A stretch of 64,000 nt of DNA from Exiguobacterium qingdaonense (GTDB lineage: Bacteria > Bacillota > Bacilli > Exiguobacteriales > Exiguobacteriaceae). This document shows, one piece after another, positions 25,388-34,340 of the stretch (within the stretch, counting starts at the first letter, position 1; every line of letters begins with the position of its first letter). A program made the translations under genes and the position numbers. The notes below the pieces were generated by a model that worked only from the letters and a program-made list of their open reading frames with translations, was not told where the DNA came from and searched no databases. Location: the NCBI RefSeq assembly GCF_018617855.1, contig NZ_JACSKY010000001.1, positions 62,001-126,000 on the forward strand, given 5' to 3'.

Positions 25388-26416
25388 CGATTCATTCTTT
25401 TCAGATACACTCGAATCAATGAGAGAAAACGGATTTGAAAGGGAAGCAGTTGCCGCTTCCGATTGTGCTAGACTTGCCTCGGTCCCCACCGGTTCTTGAC
25501 GTCTGAGTTGAAATGCTCGCTCGAGACGGCTCGTCAACAAGTTGAAGATAAAGATAAGCGCAGCAAGTGACATGGCCGGGACGAGAAACAGGTGATTCGT
25601 CATCCATGTCATCGCGGTGAACTGTCTGAAATAATACCCGAACATCGAAGACCATTCATAAACGGTCGGCATAATCCCTTCATGTAACATGACCGTTCCT
25701 CCGAAGAAAATCCCAAACAGTGAGAGATGAATGAGCAACATGAGCGTCTGAACAAACTGTTGCATGAAGACGATCACGAGGGTTGGCACGAGATGCGGGA
25801 AAAGATGCAGTCTCACACGATGCCAGACACTGCCACCGAGCGTCTCGGCAACGACCATGAACTCTTGTTGAAGCAATTGTCGGATCTCCGTGATGAGATA
25901 TAACGTGACGGCAGGTAATCCGAGAACGATCAAGACGATTAGTTCAATCTTTACTCGATCCCATAATGGAGGCACTTGTGTCGAATCAAAAAAGATCAGT
26001 GTCCCTACCAACATCATCAATGCGATCAATGAAATCGGTAGAATCAAAAAGCCGTCCAATAGTGACTTAAAGAATTGATTTAAGCGAGTTCCCCTGAAAG
26101 CAAGGGGAATGCCAATCAATAATCCGATGACCATCCGTCCGAATGCGACGAGCGCACAGATGCCAACGGTCCACTTAAAGCCTTCCACGAGCATTTGGAA
26201 TAAATCATATCCCGCATTGTCCGTCCCGAGCCATTGATATTTTGACGGTTCTAATGGTGGGATTCCGATGAGTCTCCCTTCATCAGAGTAGAGCATGAGG
26301 GTTTGATCTACGTTCCCATCACGAAACACGGTATTTCCAAAACTCATCAACAATAGACCCGATACGATAACAAAACAGAAAATGAAAATCGGGTCACGCA
26401 TTAATACTCGGCGCAT
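25376..26416 (-). CDS. Opp/Dpp-type ABC transporter permease (second subunit)
   Basis: This is a 346-residue inner-membrane permease of the OppC/DppC type. Six spans are expected, starting at RDPIFIFCFVIVSGLLLMSF, with a large extracytoplasmic loop between the first two (residues about 35-80) that contains QWLGTDNAGYDLF, a hallmark of this subfamily. The ABC-contact EAA loop is in MVVAETLGGSVWHRVRLHLF. The C-terminal tail is long and serine-rich. The start is the ATG complement at 26414-26416, behind AAGGAGGG, overlapping the first permease stop by four bases. No ATPase or binding protein gene is present here. Confidence 0.85.
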   Translation of the reverse strand: MRRVLMRDPIFIFCFVIVSGLLLMSFGNTVFRDGNVDQTLMLYSDEGRLIGIPPLEPSKYQWLGTDNAGYDLFQMLVEGFKWTVGICALVAFGRMVIGLLIGIPLAFRGTRLNQFFKSLLDGFLILPISLIALMMLVGTLIFFDSTQVPPLWDRVKIELIVLIVLGLPAVTLYLITEIRQLLQQEFMVVAETLGGSVWHRVRLHLFPHLVPTLVIVFMQQFVQTLMLLIHLSLFGIFFGGTVMLHEGIMPTVYEWSSMFGYYFRQFTAMTWMTNHLFLVPAMSLAALIFIFNLLTSRLERAFQLRRQEPVGTEASLAQSEAATASLSNPFSLIDSSVSEKNESDDL

Positions 26417-27276
26417 CAAATCCCTCCTTTCCATGCATTCGGAATAATCCATTCAATCAGTAGATCCAACAGAAAAATCGGGATATAGATGACGAATAAG
26501 ATGACGAGTAAGATCTCCATCTGCGGGTTGTAGACGGCGAAGCGGAATAACCCTTGAACGTTAAATAAATATTCGACAATTAGAAGTGTCGATAAGATGG
26601 TGATGATGTTCGAACGGAAAAAGAGGTAGAAGCGATAGATGATATTTGGCAACAAATGTTTCCAAAACAGTCCTCTCGGTCGAATCCCTTTCGCTTGCGC
26701 GAGCTCGAGATACGGAATGGCTTCTTGTTCATGGATATGGATCGTCAACCACTTGATAAAGAAGAATAAGGTCGTCAGTGTCAAGGTGACAATCGGGAGA
26801 AACCGAATGTACTCTGCGAATCCTCCGGCAACTTCAATGCGATCGAACCCCGTCGACTTATGAATTGTAATCGCAAGAAACTGTGAAAAGATTAACCAAA
26901 ACAAATCGGGGACCATCTCGAGCGTCTGACTCGTTTGGTGCAAGACGGTACGAACTCGTCTCCCGCTCCGATAATAGAAGTTCGCATACATCAATCCTAG
27001 CGAGGTCGATACCGCGAGTGCCGTCGTAAAAATAATGACCGATTCTTTGACGAGCGGTCCAAGTGCCGGCAAGAGTGGCAAGTAACGTTGCGCGGTGATG
27101 TTGTAATATGTAATGTCCTCTAGTTTCTGTAATTGGTCCATTTGTTGTTGAATGCCAGTCCAATAGTTCGTCAGACTAAAATCCGTCTGAACGACGAGCG
27201 ATGGTAACGCACTAATCGCAATCAAGATAAAAAATGCGACAATCAGATGAAGTGATTTTCGGGCAATATACGTCAT
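26416..27276 (-). CDS. Opp/Dpp-type ABC transporter permease (first subunit)
   Basis: This is a 286-residue permease of the OppB/DppB type. The first span is SLHLIVAFFILIAISALPSL, followed by a loop to about residue 80 and then five spans. The EAA loop for the ATPase is in PYLELAQAKGIRPRGLFWKH. It starts at the ATG complement at 27274-27276, preceded by AAAAGGAGATCGAACT, and couples by ATGA to the second permease. Only the two permeases are encoded, so the binding protein and ATPases must come from elsewhere or are lost. Confidence 0.85.
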   Translation of the reverse strand: MTYIARKSLHLIVAFFILIAISALPSLVVQTDFSLTNYWTGIQQQMDQLQKLEDITYYNITAQRYLPLLPALGPLVKESVIIFTTALAVSTSLGLMYANFYYRSGRRVRTVLHQTSQTLEMVPDLFWLIFSQFLAITIHKSTGFDRIEVAGGFAEYIRFLPIVTLTLTTLFFFIKWLTIHIHEQEAIPYLELAQAKGIRPRGLFWKHLLPNIIYRFYLFFRSNIITILSTLLIVEYLFNVQGLFRFAVYNPQMEILLVILFVIYIPIFLLDLLIEWIIPNAWKGGI

Positions 27277-27486
27277 AGTTCGATCTCCTTTTGAATGCCA
27301 ACCTCTCAATCAAACGTGTGAGAGGATGTCCGGTCGATTGTTCATTTTCTAAAGGGAATAATATCCAAAGACACTTCCCACTGATTCTAGCATATTTATT
27401 ATGTGAATAGAAACAATTTTCTGAAATCTATTTGGGTTAATTTGTATGATACAATGTGTTTATAGAAATATTTAGGGGGTTAAAGG

Positions 27487-27786
27487 ATGTGGATTATTTT
27501 TGGATTGGCGGCGATTGGGGCAACGTTTATTAATTTGACCGTATTCATGATGGAGAAGGACTATAAGTTGCCGATGGCGATTGCCCTATCCTTAGTTGCT
27601 CTCACGTTATGCGCCGAATATAGCCTGCTCAACATGTGGGTCGAAGCAAAAGACTGGGGTGCCATAACGGATGTCGTACCCGGTATGTCTCGTGCGTTAT
27701 GGTTTTTGACGATCGCGGCGATCTTTTTGAATATTCTTCCGATCTTTTTAGAGGAGATGCGGAAAAGGATGATGCAATCGAAATGA
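27487..27786 (+). CDS. Small membrane protein, three spans
   Basis: This 99-residue protein has three hydrophobic segments (about 2-22, 31-50 and 71-91) and a short basic tail, EEMRKRMMQSK. A strong GGGGGTTAAAGG precedes ATG 27487. No family is recognised. It is followed 37 bases later by another small membrane ORF on the same strand, and the pair is closed by a strong terminator at 28033-28074. Confidence 0.6.
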   Translation: MWIIFGLAAIGATFINLTVFMMEKDYKLPMAIALSLVALTLCAEYSLLNMWVEAKDWGAITDVVPGMSRALWFLTIAAIFLNILPIFLEEMRKRMMQSK

Positions 27787-27823
27787 TTGGTAGTACGTTA
27801 CAGAAACTCCGGTCCCTTGGTGC

Positions 27824-28027
27824 ATGACCGTGGATTATAAACTATTTGAGATCCTCTCCAATCCTTTTGGCATTTTCATTTTTGCCGTGATTGCACTGTC
27901 GCTTATATACCAGGCTGCTCTCCGTTTTTTATCGTCTCAATACATCTTGTTCGTAACAAATTTGATTGGTGGCCTGGCTTTCATATTCGTCATGTTACTT
28001 TTATGGCATACATATAAGAGTCAATGA
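27824..28027 (+). CDS. Small two-span membrane protein
   Basis: This 67-residue protein has two hydrophobic segments (FGIFIFAVIALSLIYQAALR and FVTNLIGGLAFIFVMLLLWH). The ribosome site is poor, so translation may depend on the upstream small membrane gene or start elsewhere. It ends 5 bases before a strong terminator stem. No family is recognised. Coding status is moderately supported by its length, composition and position before the terminator. Confidence 0.5.
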   Translation: MTVDYKLFEILSNPFGIFIFAVIALSLIYQAALRFLSSQYILFVTNLIGGLAFIFVMLLLWHTYKSQ

Positions 28028-28032
28028 TAGGA

Positions 28033-28074
28033 AAACGTGTTCGAAGCTATGAATATAGCTTTGAACACGTTTTT
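28033..28074 (+). terminator. Strong terminator after the small membrane gene pair
   Basis: AAACGTGTTC-G-AAGCTAT and ATAGCTT-T-GAACACGTTT pair with a GAAT loop and are followed by TTGC. Confidence 0.85.
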
Positions 28075-28282
28075 GCTTGTCATCATGTATTTGTAATCAA
28101 AAACATGTATTACTTTACATCTGGATGAATTACATATACATTCTCACCCACAAAGAATTCCCCATTCACGAGCAATCAGATATAACACTTTTCATATTTT
28201 ATCCATATCTAATTTTTAGAATCAGGCAATATTTTTTGATAATTCTGTTTTTTGAGCCTTTAATGATTATAAGTCATTAAAA

Positions 28283-28311
28283 AACTTGTACCCGATTAGT
28301 CCTAGTACAAG
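28283..28311 (-). terminator. Terminator of the small minus-strand membrane gene
   Basis: On the minus strand, ACTTGTAC and GTACAAGT pair and are followed by TTTTTTAATG. It lies 18 bases after the stop of the gene at 28329. Confidence 0.75.
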
Positions 28312-28328
28312 TCATCTCTATTCCGATC

Positions 28329-28748
28329 TTATTCAGTCGAAAACAATAACTCACCGTCAAGTGAGCGCAACTCATAATCGATTCCTGATTGCATCTGCTT
28401 CGTCATCGTCGCACGACATGAAAATAGTTGTCCCGGACCATACGCAACATCCGGAATTTCCTTGAAGCCGTATGCCCGCTCGCCGAACCATAACGTCACG
28501 TTCGACGAACCCTTCGAAGACTGATCATTCACGACGTAACATTCTCCTGTCTCGACGATGTAATTCGTCGTCATACGGTCGTACGTCTCCATCCCGGCCA
28601 TTCCAAGTATAGCAACTGATGCGAAAACAGCGAGAAAGACTTTTCCTAATTTCACACAATTGCGTGTCTCCCGCCACTCTCTCCAATAGATGACAAGAGA
28701 TCCTAAACACAATAATCCAATGAACCAAGTGAGAACAATTTCCAACAA
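28329..28748 (-). CDS. Hypothetical two-span membrane protein
   Basis: This is a protein of about 139 residues with two membrane segments near the N-terminus (LTWFIGLLCLGSLVIYW, about residues 8-25, and KVFLAVFASVAILGMAGM, about 35-55), then an extracytoplasmic domain that includes ETGECYVVNDQSSKGSS, TLWFGERAYG and FSCRATMTKQ. Two cysteines may form a disulfide. GAGGTGAT just upstream of two TTG codons makes TTG 28748 or 28745 the likely start; ATG 28769 lies before that site. No family is recognised. Confidence 0.55.
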   Translation of the reverse strand: MLEIVLTWFIGLLCLGSLVIYWREWRETRNCVKLGKVFLAVFASVAILGMAGMETYDRMTTNYIVETGECYVVNDQSSKGSSNVTLWFGERAYGFKEIPDVAYGPGQLFSCRATMTKQMQSGIDYELRSLDGELLFSTE

Positions 28749-28816
28749 CCCCATCACCTCGATATTCACTACGTAGTTTCTCTACAAAAGGATTCGATTC
28801 TTATTTTCAATCAAAA

Positions 28817-28836
28817 AACTCGACACAAGTCGAGTT
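28817..28836 (-). terminator. Terminator after the DUF817 gene
   Basis: AACTCGAC and GTCGAGTT pair around a TTGT loop on the minus strand and are followed by TTTTGATTG. It starts at the stop codon of the DUF817 gene. Confidence 0.8.
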
Positions 28837-29599
28837 AAGTCGTTTCATATTCTAGTTTTCGCTTTTGCCAAGCGACAAGCAGGATGCTGATGATGACGAG
28901 TAAGAACCAGGACGATAGTTTCCCTAAATCAACGATGGCCCAGCCGTTCATCTGGTCTGGGTACGCCCAGCCGTTATAAAACGTGACAATATTTTCTGCG
29001 AGCCAGATGAAGCAGGCAATCAAGAAGAACGATAGGACGACCGGCATCTCGAATCGTCTGTCATCCAAACGATACGAGACAATCGAACGACCGAACGCTA
29101 AGAAGATCAGCGCGATCAACAGCCACCGAAGATCTAGCCAAACATGGTGCCAAAAGAAGTTGAAGTAAATCGCAATCCCAAGTCCGAAGGCAACGATTGG
29201 GTTCGGCATCTTCGTGAATCGTAAATCGAGGCGACGCCATGCCTGGACGACGTAACTCCCGACACTCGCGTACATAAATCCTGCATAGAGCGGAACACCC
29301 CACACTTTCGTGAACGCCTCGTCCGGATAACTCCATGAACCCATCTGTACCTTGAATAGTTCAAGTCCGAGACCGATGACATGGAACCAGCTGATGACCT
29401 TCACTTCTTCCATCGTCTCAAGTCCAGTCTTTACAAGAATCACTTGGACGAACAGACACCAGATGAGTAAGACATCATATCGCGGGAGCGGCAACTCCAC
29501 AAATTTCGTGACGGCGAGCGCACCAAAGATGGCGACCGGGAAGATACAACTAAGTGCCTGTTCATATGCGAAGATAAAGAGATAACGTATACGTCCCAT
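28835..29599 (-). CDS. DUF817-family integral membrane protein
   Basis: This 254-residue protein has about eight membrane segments and matches the DUF817 pattern: WCLFVQVILVKTGLETMEEV at the second or third span, and then the conserved MGSWSYPDEAFTKVWGVPLY, ASVGSYVVQAWRR and NFFWHHVWLDLRWLLIALI. DUF817 members are of unknown function. It starts at the ATG complement at 29597-29599, 8 bases after the preceding YfhP-like gene, so they are probably one operon. Confidence 0.8.
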   Translation of the reverse strand: MGRIRYLFIFAYEQALSCIFPVAIFGALAVTKFVELPLPRYDVLLIWCLFVQVILVKTGLETMEEVKVISWFHVIGLGLELFKVQMGSWSYPDEAFTKVWGVPLYAGFMYASVGSYVVQAWRRLDLRFTKMPNPIVAFGLGIAIYFNFFWHHVWLDLRWLLIALIFLAFGRSIVSYRLDDRRFEMPVVLSFFLIACFIWLAENIVTFYNGWAYPDQMNGWAIVDLGKLSSWFLLVIISILLVAWQKRKLEYETT

Positions 29600-29607
29600 C
29601 CGTTGCC

Positions 29608-30468
29608 CTACCTTTCGATGTATTCAAATAAAAATGAGGACTCTCCGTCATAAAAACGTGGGTCAAAGACGCCGAGTCGTTCTTCATCCGCCACGATGAC
29701 GACGAATGGCGACCATTTGGCCAAAGTGCGTGCTTCATTATTTTCTTTGAAGAGCGGTTCTAAATTCACCTTCTCGTCACTCGTCAGTTCATACTGCAAG
29801 GTAGAATCTTGATAGATAGAGTCCTTGTAAAGCGAAACGTTCTCGTCAGTCTTTGTGATGACGGTGAACTGCGTCGGGATAAATGAAGCCGAGAGTGCCA
29901 CTTCCTCATAGTCATCTGCATAAGTCTCATATAAATACGCACCTTGCACACTTTGAATCGCGACATATAGGACGAGGGCTGCCCAAGCATACCGATACGT
30001 CTTATAACGAATTTCCTGCTTCCGAGCGACGAGCCAGGCAGCCAAGAAAATACCCCAATAGACGAAATCGACGATCGGAATCACACCGAACGTAATCCTC
30101 ACGTCCGAGAACGGTTCGAAGTAGCCCGTTCCCCACGCATTGAACAAATCGGACGTATTGTGTATGAATACAGACAACAATGCCCACCAAAAATAACGGA
30201 TGTCCGTCACCCGAAAGAGGAGGCGAACGAGTATGTAGATGAGCAGGGCAAAGAGCGGGACGAGAAAGATGGAGTGGGTGATGCCGCGGTGCCACATCTG
30301 ATACATGCCCTCCGTGTCCCATAGCCGTGAAATCACATCACTGTCCGGGATCTGGCTCCCGACGAGGGTCGTGACAAACAAGGCTCGTTTTTCATGTTGC
30401 TTTAAGTCACGTTTATCGGCTGCACCATATAGCGTCAAACCGAATAACGTATGTGTAATCGTATCCAC
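29608..30468 (-). CDS. YfhP/YdjM-type (DUF457) metal-dependent hydrolase-like membrane protein
   Basis: This 286-residue protein matches the YdjM/YfhP family: the N-terminus MDTITHTLFGLTLYGAADKR, then HRGITHSIFLVP in the first third with conserved histidines and aspartates, and HNTSDLFNAWGTGYFEPFSD. About six membrane segments are followed by a C-terminal soluble domain. Family members are called metal-dependent hydrolases by similarity to phospholipase C folds; activity is unproven. YdjM in Escherichia coli is LexA-controlled; no LexA box was seen here. It is first of a two-gene unit with DUF817. Confidence 0.8.
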   Translation of the reverse strand: MDTITHTLFGLTLYGAADKRDLKQHEKRALFVTTLVGSQIPDSDVISRLWDTEGMYQMWHRGITHSIFLVPLFALLIYILVRLLFRVTDIRYFWWALLSVFIHNTSDLFNAWGTGYFEPFSDVRITFGVIPIVDFVYWGIFLAAWLVARKQEIRYKTYRYAWAALVLYVAIQSVQGAYLYETYADDYEEVALSASFIPTQFTVITKTDENVSLYKDSIYQDSTLQYELTSDEKVNLEPLFKENNEARTLAKWSPFVVIVADEERLGVFDPRFYDGESSFLFEYIER

Positions 30469-30486
30469 GTTCTACCTCCATAGCGA

Positions 30487-30520
30487 AAGAGACATCTCCC
30501 AATCCTGGACGATGTCTCTT
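30487..30520 (-). terminator. Hairpin terminator between the YfhP-like gene and a tiny ORF
   Basis: AAGAGACATC pairs with GATGTCTCTT. On the minus strand it is followed by TCGCTA, so the T-run is poor. It lies between two minus-strand genes and probably ends the small peptide transcript. Confidence 0.6.
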
Positions 30521-30524
30521 CCTA

Positions 30525-30620
30525 TTAGTTCTCTTTATCCATTTTCATGGCTCGTCTTGCGACGATCGTTACGAAAATGACAGCGACAATCGGAATGATC
30601 AATGGCATCCAATTCAACAT
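30525..30620 (-). CDS. 31-residue single-span membrane peptide
   Basis: The frame from the ATG at 30618-30620 encodes MLNWMPLIIPIVAVIFVTIV followed by ARRAMKMDKEN. A GGGGGA ribosome site is 6 bases upstream, and a hairpin follows the stop within 5 bases, so it looks like an independently expressed small gene. The hydrophobic helix with a basic-acidic tail is similar in size and form to the peptide after dynA. Function unknown; a type I toxin is possible, but no antisense promoter was found. Confidence 0.5.
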   Translation of the reverse strand: MLNWMPLIIPIVAVIFVTIVARRAMKMDKEN

Positions 30621-30668
30621 CCGCCTGTCCCCCTTCATTAAGTGTCGCAAGCAGTATAGCACATCTAC

Positions 30669-31676
30669 TTACTCGATGGAGGAATGAATGCTTGTATGCT
30701 CATAAGTAGTTGCCATTTGCTCAATCGTCGCTCTCATATGGTCGCGAAGCGAGAGCGGTTCGACCACTTCCACTTGCGCACCTAGTGAAAGCAACCAGTA
30801 AATGAATCCGTCAGATACGGCCGCGTCAAAACGGATGAGGAACCGTTCTCCATGATCAGATATCGAAACATCCTCGCCTAACTTGTCAAAAATGACCGGG
30901 AGTACCCGTTCATCTGCGGATAAGACGATTTGCTCATCTAGTCCATTGTACATGTTGAAGGACTTTTGATAGTAGTCATCCGGTAAATGATGTTTTGGAC
31001 GAATGATACCGTCTTCGACAATCTCCGAGTTGACGATTCGGTCGACGCGATAGTTCCGAACCTCCCCGATGGACTCGTCGATGCCAATCAAGTAGTACTG
31101 CTCATGATTCCAATGTAGGTCGATCGGGTTGACGACATAGCGTTCGCCGTCACGACGGAGAGGAAACGTTCGCTTCGTCACGTCAAATCCGACGACATCC
31201 GTGTATTGGAATGAAATCGCTTTTTGCTCATGAATGGCACGCTGGATTCTGTCGATATGATAGGGAATATGACCGTGTTTTTTCTTCGGTGTCTTGACGA
31301 TGGATTGTAGCGTCTTCGCTTCTCGCTCGCTCGTCAACATGCGAAGCTTTTCAACAATTTCCTCAGTCACGTCTTCTGAAATGAACTTGGCTGCGACGAT
31401 CGCATCGACCATCATTCGAAGTTCGTGAATTTCAAACAGACGAGCCGAGTGCCAATACTTTTTGGCGAGCCCATTCTTCTCCAAGTCATCTTGTACTTCA
31501 AACCCCGAATTGTCCAGTGCTTGGATGTCGTCTTTCACCGATTTTTTTGCTAACTTAGAAGTATCTCCGATCGTAGATAAATATTCGAGCAGATCCTCTA
31601 ACGTTTTTGGATTCGCCTCATCCGTGTAACGTTCAAAGAAACGTCGCACTGCAAGTAACCGCTCTCGGTTATTCAC
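30669..31676 (-). CDS. WYL-domain transcriptional regulator
   Basis: This 335-residue regulator has an N-terminal winged helix (about residues 1-60, with KKSVKDDIQALDNSGFEV as the recognition region), a WYL domain (about 140-240: KAISFQYTD, RYVVNPIDLHWNHEQYYLIG, EVRNYRVDRI), and a C-terminal WCX extension. WYL domains bind nucleic acid ligands or nucleotides, and such proteins often regulate DNA-damage or phage-defence genes. GTG 31676 is preferred, with AGGGGATAG eight bases upstream; ATG 31694 lies before that site. It is a single gene and no obvious target locus is adjacent. Confidence 0.85.
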   Translation of the reverse strand: MNNRERLLAVRRFFERYTDEANPKTLEDLLEYLSTIGDTSKLAKKSVKDDIQALDNSGFEVQDDLEKNGLAKKYWHSARLFEIHELRMMVDAIVAAKFISEDVTEEIVEKLRMLTSEREAKTLQSIVKTPKKKHGHIPYHIDRIQRAIHEQKAISFQYTDVVGFDVTKRTFPLRRDGERYVVNPIDLHWNHEQYYLIGIDESIGEVRNYRVDRIVNSEIVEDGIIRPKHHLPDDYYQKSFNMYNGLDEQIVLSADERVLPVIFDKLGEDVSISDHGERFLIRFDAAVSDGFIYWLLSLGAQVEVVEPLSLRDHMRATIEQMATTYEHTSIHSSIE

Positions 31677-31792
31677 GGTTCTATCCCCTTTCATTTCTCT
31701 ATGTAAATTATGTATAAACAGACATTATCATGTTATTTCCACGAAATAAAGGTATTTTCCATTACAAACTGTTTAAGGAGGCGCCATCTCAA

Positions 31793-32638
31793 ATGAAATA
31801 TTATGCACATATCGACGGCTCAAAAATTGAATATATAGACCGCGGTCACGGACCTGTCATCGTTCTGATTCATGGGACCCAGTCCTCGAGCTTAGAACCA
31901 TACCATGTGGACCAACTCGTTTTGTCTGGTTTTCGGGTCATTGTCCCGTCTCGACCCGGATATGGAGAAACGCCCTACTCCTTCTCAGCATCTCCTCAAG
32001 TGTTTGCGACGCAACTCCATCATTTGATGCAGATGCTAAAGATTGACCGATATCATGTATATGGCATTTCTGCCGGTGGACCGACAGCCATCGAACTCGC
32101 CTCATTCAATCAAAACGTACTCAGTTTGACACTCGCCGCTGCCGTGACGAGCATGGTCGATTTCCCTTATCGCGATACGGTCAGTCGAAACGTCGTCCAA
32201 CCGGCATTCATCGCGCTTCAATACATCATGAAACAGTTTATCGCCAGGGCGATGGAAAAACATCCGTTCGAGGCGACGGCTCGCATGATTGAATCGACAA
32301 GTAAACTGGCACTCGAGACGATTCGGGAAGAAATCTCACCTTATGACATCTTCCTCCTCAAACGTGTCGCCAATCAAATGGCGTTCGGCTTGGGCGCACA
32401 ATTCGATTTAAAACAGCGCGTATCGAGTGAAGTATTACTCGGTGTATCATGCCCGACCTATATTGTCCACTCTAAAAATGATAAGGCCGTCCCGGTTCGT
32501 CACGCTTACTACGCGAAGCGCTTGATCCCGCATGCTCAGCTTACGATTCTGAACAGCCCTGGTCACCTGATTTGGGTAGGACGACAAGCGAGAAAGTCAG
32601 AACGACAAATCGAGCGCTTCATCCATTTCAATTCATAA
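31793..32638 (+). CDS. Alpha/beta-hydrolase family protein
   Basis: This 281-residue hydrolase has the nucleophile elbow GISAGG (about residues 96-101), oxyanion strand VIVLIHGTQSSSLEPYHVDQ, RPGYGETPYS, a cap domain in the middle, and the acid/base pair in VHSKNDKAV and SPGHLIWVG. It is related to many bacterial esterases of unknown substrate. Start ATG 31793 follows AAGGAGGCGCC; ATG 31730 lies before that site. It is divergent from the WYL regulator, with 116 bases between the starts. Confidence 0.82.
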   Translation: MKYYAHIDGSKIEYIDRGHGPVIVLIHGTQSSSLEPYHVDQLVLSGFRVIVPSRPGYGETPYSFSASPQVFATQLHHLMQMLKIDRYHVYGISAGGPTAIELASFNQNVLSLTLAAAVTSMVDFPYRDTVSRNVVQPAFIALQYIMKQFIARAMEKHPFEATARMIESTSKLALETIREEISPYDIFLLKRVANQMAFGLGAQFDLKQRVSSEVLLGVSCPTYIVHSKNDKAVPVRHAYYAKRLIPHAQLTILNSPGHLIWVGRQARKSERQIERFIHFNS

Positions 32639-32662
32639 AGCATCTCCACAAGAGGTGCTTTT
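32637..32662 (+). terminator. Terminator of the alpha/beta-hydrolase gene
   Basis: AAAGCATCT and AGGTGCTTTT pair around CCACAAG with one mismatch. The stem is adjacent to the stop codon. The 210 bases that follow hold no gene I can support. Confidence 0.55.
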
Positions 32663-32873
32663 CTAATTCGTTAAACCGTAACGAGATCACGTCGTCGAAC
32701 GCATATGTGCTACCAATCTCATCATCAGCCAAGCATCGACTTCTTCATTCTCGTCCTCCAATTAGTTTCATAATCATCCGAACTGCATCAACTGACCTCA
32801 TCCCCCCATTTCACTCTTCTCAACTTTTATACGTCATATCCATTAAATCGGTTTCAACAATTTGACGATAAAA

Positions 32874-32897
32874 AAAGCCGAGCGACCGCTCAGCTTT
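32874..32897 (-). terminator. Terminator of the sucrose operon
   Basis: On the minus strand, AAAGCTGAGCG pairs with CGCTCGGCTTT around a two-base loop and is followed by TTTTATCG. It is 5 bases past the scrB stop codon. Confidence 0.8.
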
Positions 32898-32902
32898 CTT
32901 AC

Positions 32903-34321
32903 TCATTCATACTTCCAACCGACTAGACTTGCCTCGTTTCCGACATACCGGATCCGTTTCTGACCCTCACCTGGGAAGACGCGAAGTGTTGCCACGGCGT
33001 CACCATCGTTGACGAAACATTCAACACTTGAGGAATCGACGAACAGATGAAGGGACGTGACGTCGAGCACTTTCGTCCGAGTCGTGCCGAACTCAGTTGC
33101 GAACGGTTCACCCGCATCCGTCCGGTCAATAGTCAACTCGCACCTCTCTTTCTCGTACCGAATCACAAGCGACTCTTCATCACTCTTCAACAGTTCGAGT
33201 TCGAAATCTTCCCCGGACGTCGACAGTTCCATTTCATAGCGTTCAGGCGACACAGAGTCGATATGCGTACCTGATTCATTGACAAATTGGTCTTGTCGGA
33301 GCTGCTTCATTTCTGGAACAGGTCGTTGTTTCAACATACTGTCTTCTACCGATAGTTCACGTGGCAGTGTTAACGCATGCGCCCATCCGTAGCGGTCTGT
33401 CGGATATTCAATCTCTGGTAAGCCCATCCAGCCGACGAGAATACGCCGACCGTCATGTTCCGTCGTTTGCGGAGCATAAAAGTCAAAACCGAAATCGAGC
33501 TCTTCAAACGATTCGTGTGTGAAGACGAGCGTCTCCAAATCGAGCGTGCCCGTGATATATCCGGATTGATAGATGTTGTGGTACCGATGTCCCGACGCCT
33601 CGATCCCTTGTGGGGAAAAGATCAAGACATGTCGTCCATCTAACTCAAACACGTCCGGACATTCCCACATGTAACCGAACTGTTCGAGCCCGGTCTTTAT
33701 CTCACCTAAAAACGTCCATTCATTCAAGTCGGTCGAACGATATAAGACGACACATCCTGTCTCATCAGTTCGCTGCGCGCCGATAATCGTATAATACGTT
33801 CCATCTTCTTCCCATACTTTTGGATCACGAAAATGCTCCGTATAGCCTGCTGGAATATCTGGGATCGCCACATTACGTCGCTCAATTCCCCCGTCACGTA
33901 AGACACCGATAATTTGCGAGGCGTGACGCGTCCAATCGTCCGTGCGATGATTCCCGGTATACATGACGTGAAGGGCGTCATCGACGACGAAACCACTTCC
34001 TGAATAGGCACCGTGGGAATCTTCCTTCGTTTCAGGGACTAACGCCACCCCGCGGTCGGTCCAATGGACGAGATCAGTTGAACTGACATGATACCAGTGT
34101 TTCAGACCGTGAACTGGCCCGAGCGGGAACCATTGATAAAACAAATGGTATTCTCCGTCATAATACGCGAAGCCGTTCGGGTCGTTAAGGAGGCCCGTCG
34201 GCGGCTGGATATGGTATCCAAACCGCCACGGGGATGCGGCCGTCTTTGCCCGGAGCACCTCCATATCGAGGGCGCTCACGTCTCGGAGTGAACGATAACG
34301 TTCGGCCTTCGTCCAATTCAT
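32903..34321 (-). CDS. scrB: Sucrose-6-phosphate hydrolase, GH32
   Basis: This is a 472-residue glycoside hydrolase family 32 enzyme that cleaves sucrose-6-phosphate made by the PTS into glucose-6-phosphate and fructose. The nucleophile is D47 in LLNDPNGF, followed by FRDPKVW and WECPDVF with the acid/base glutamate. A C-terminal beta-sandwich with LFVDSSSVECFVNDGD completes the fold. It is the last gene of scrK-scrA-scrB, 19 bases after scrA, with AAAAAGGAAGTGACACT upstream. Confidence 0.93.
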   Translation of the reverse strand: MNWTKAERYRSLRDVSALDMEVLRAKTAASPWRFGYHIQPPTGLLNDPNGFAYYDGEYHLFYQWFPLGPVHGLKHWYHVSSTDLVHWTDRGVALVPETKEDSHGAYSGSGFVVDDALHVMYTGNHRTDDWTRHASQIIGVLRDGGIERRNVAIPDIPAGYTEHFRDPKVWEEDGTYYTIIGAQRTDETGCVVLYRSTDLNEWTFLGEIKTGLEQFGYMWECPDVFELDGRHVLIFSPQGIEASGHRYHNIYQSGYITGTLDLETLVFTHESFEELDFGFDFYAPQTTEHDGRRILVGWMGLPEIEYPTDRYGWAHALTLPRELSVEDSMLKQRPVPEMKQLRQDQFVNESGTHIDSVSPERYEMELSTSGEDFELELLKSDEESLVIRYEKERCELTIDRTDAGEPFATEFGTTRTKVLDVTSLHLFVDSSSVECFVNDGDAVATLRVFPGEGQKRIRYVGNEASLVGWKYE

Positions 34322-34340
34322 AGTGTCACTTCCTTTTTCT

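Noticed and set aside
28077..28280. 67-residue ORF on the plus strand in the AT-rich gap after the small membrane gene pair
   Set aside because: It starts directly after a strong terminator, has no ribosome site, and its composition is random and AT-rich.
32663..32873. Possible gene in the gap between the alpha/beta hydrolase and scrB
   Set aside because: The plus frame there is the tail of a hydrolase shadow ORF and the minus strand has no start with a ribosome site; nothing supported.
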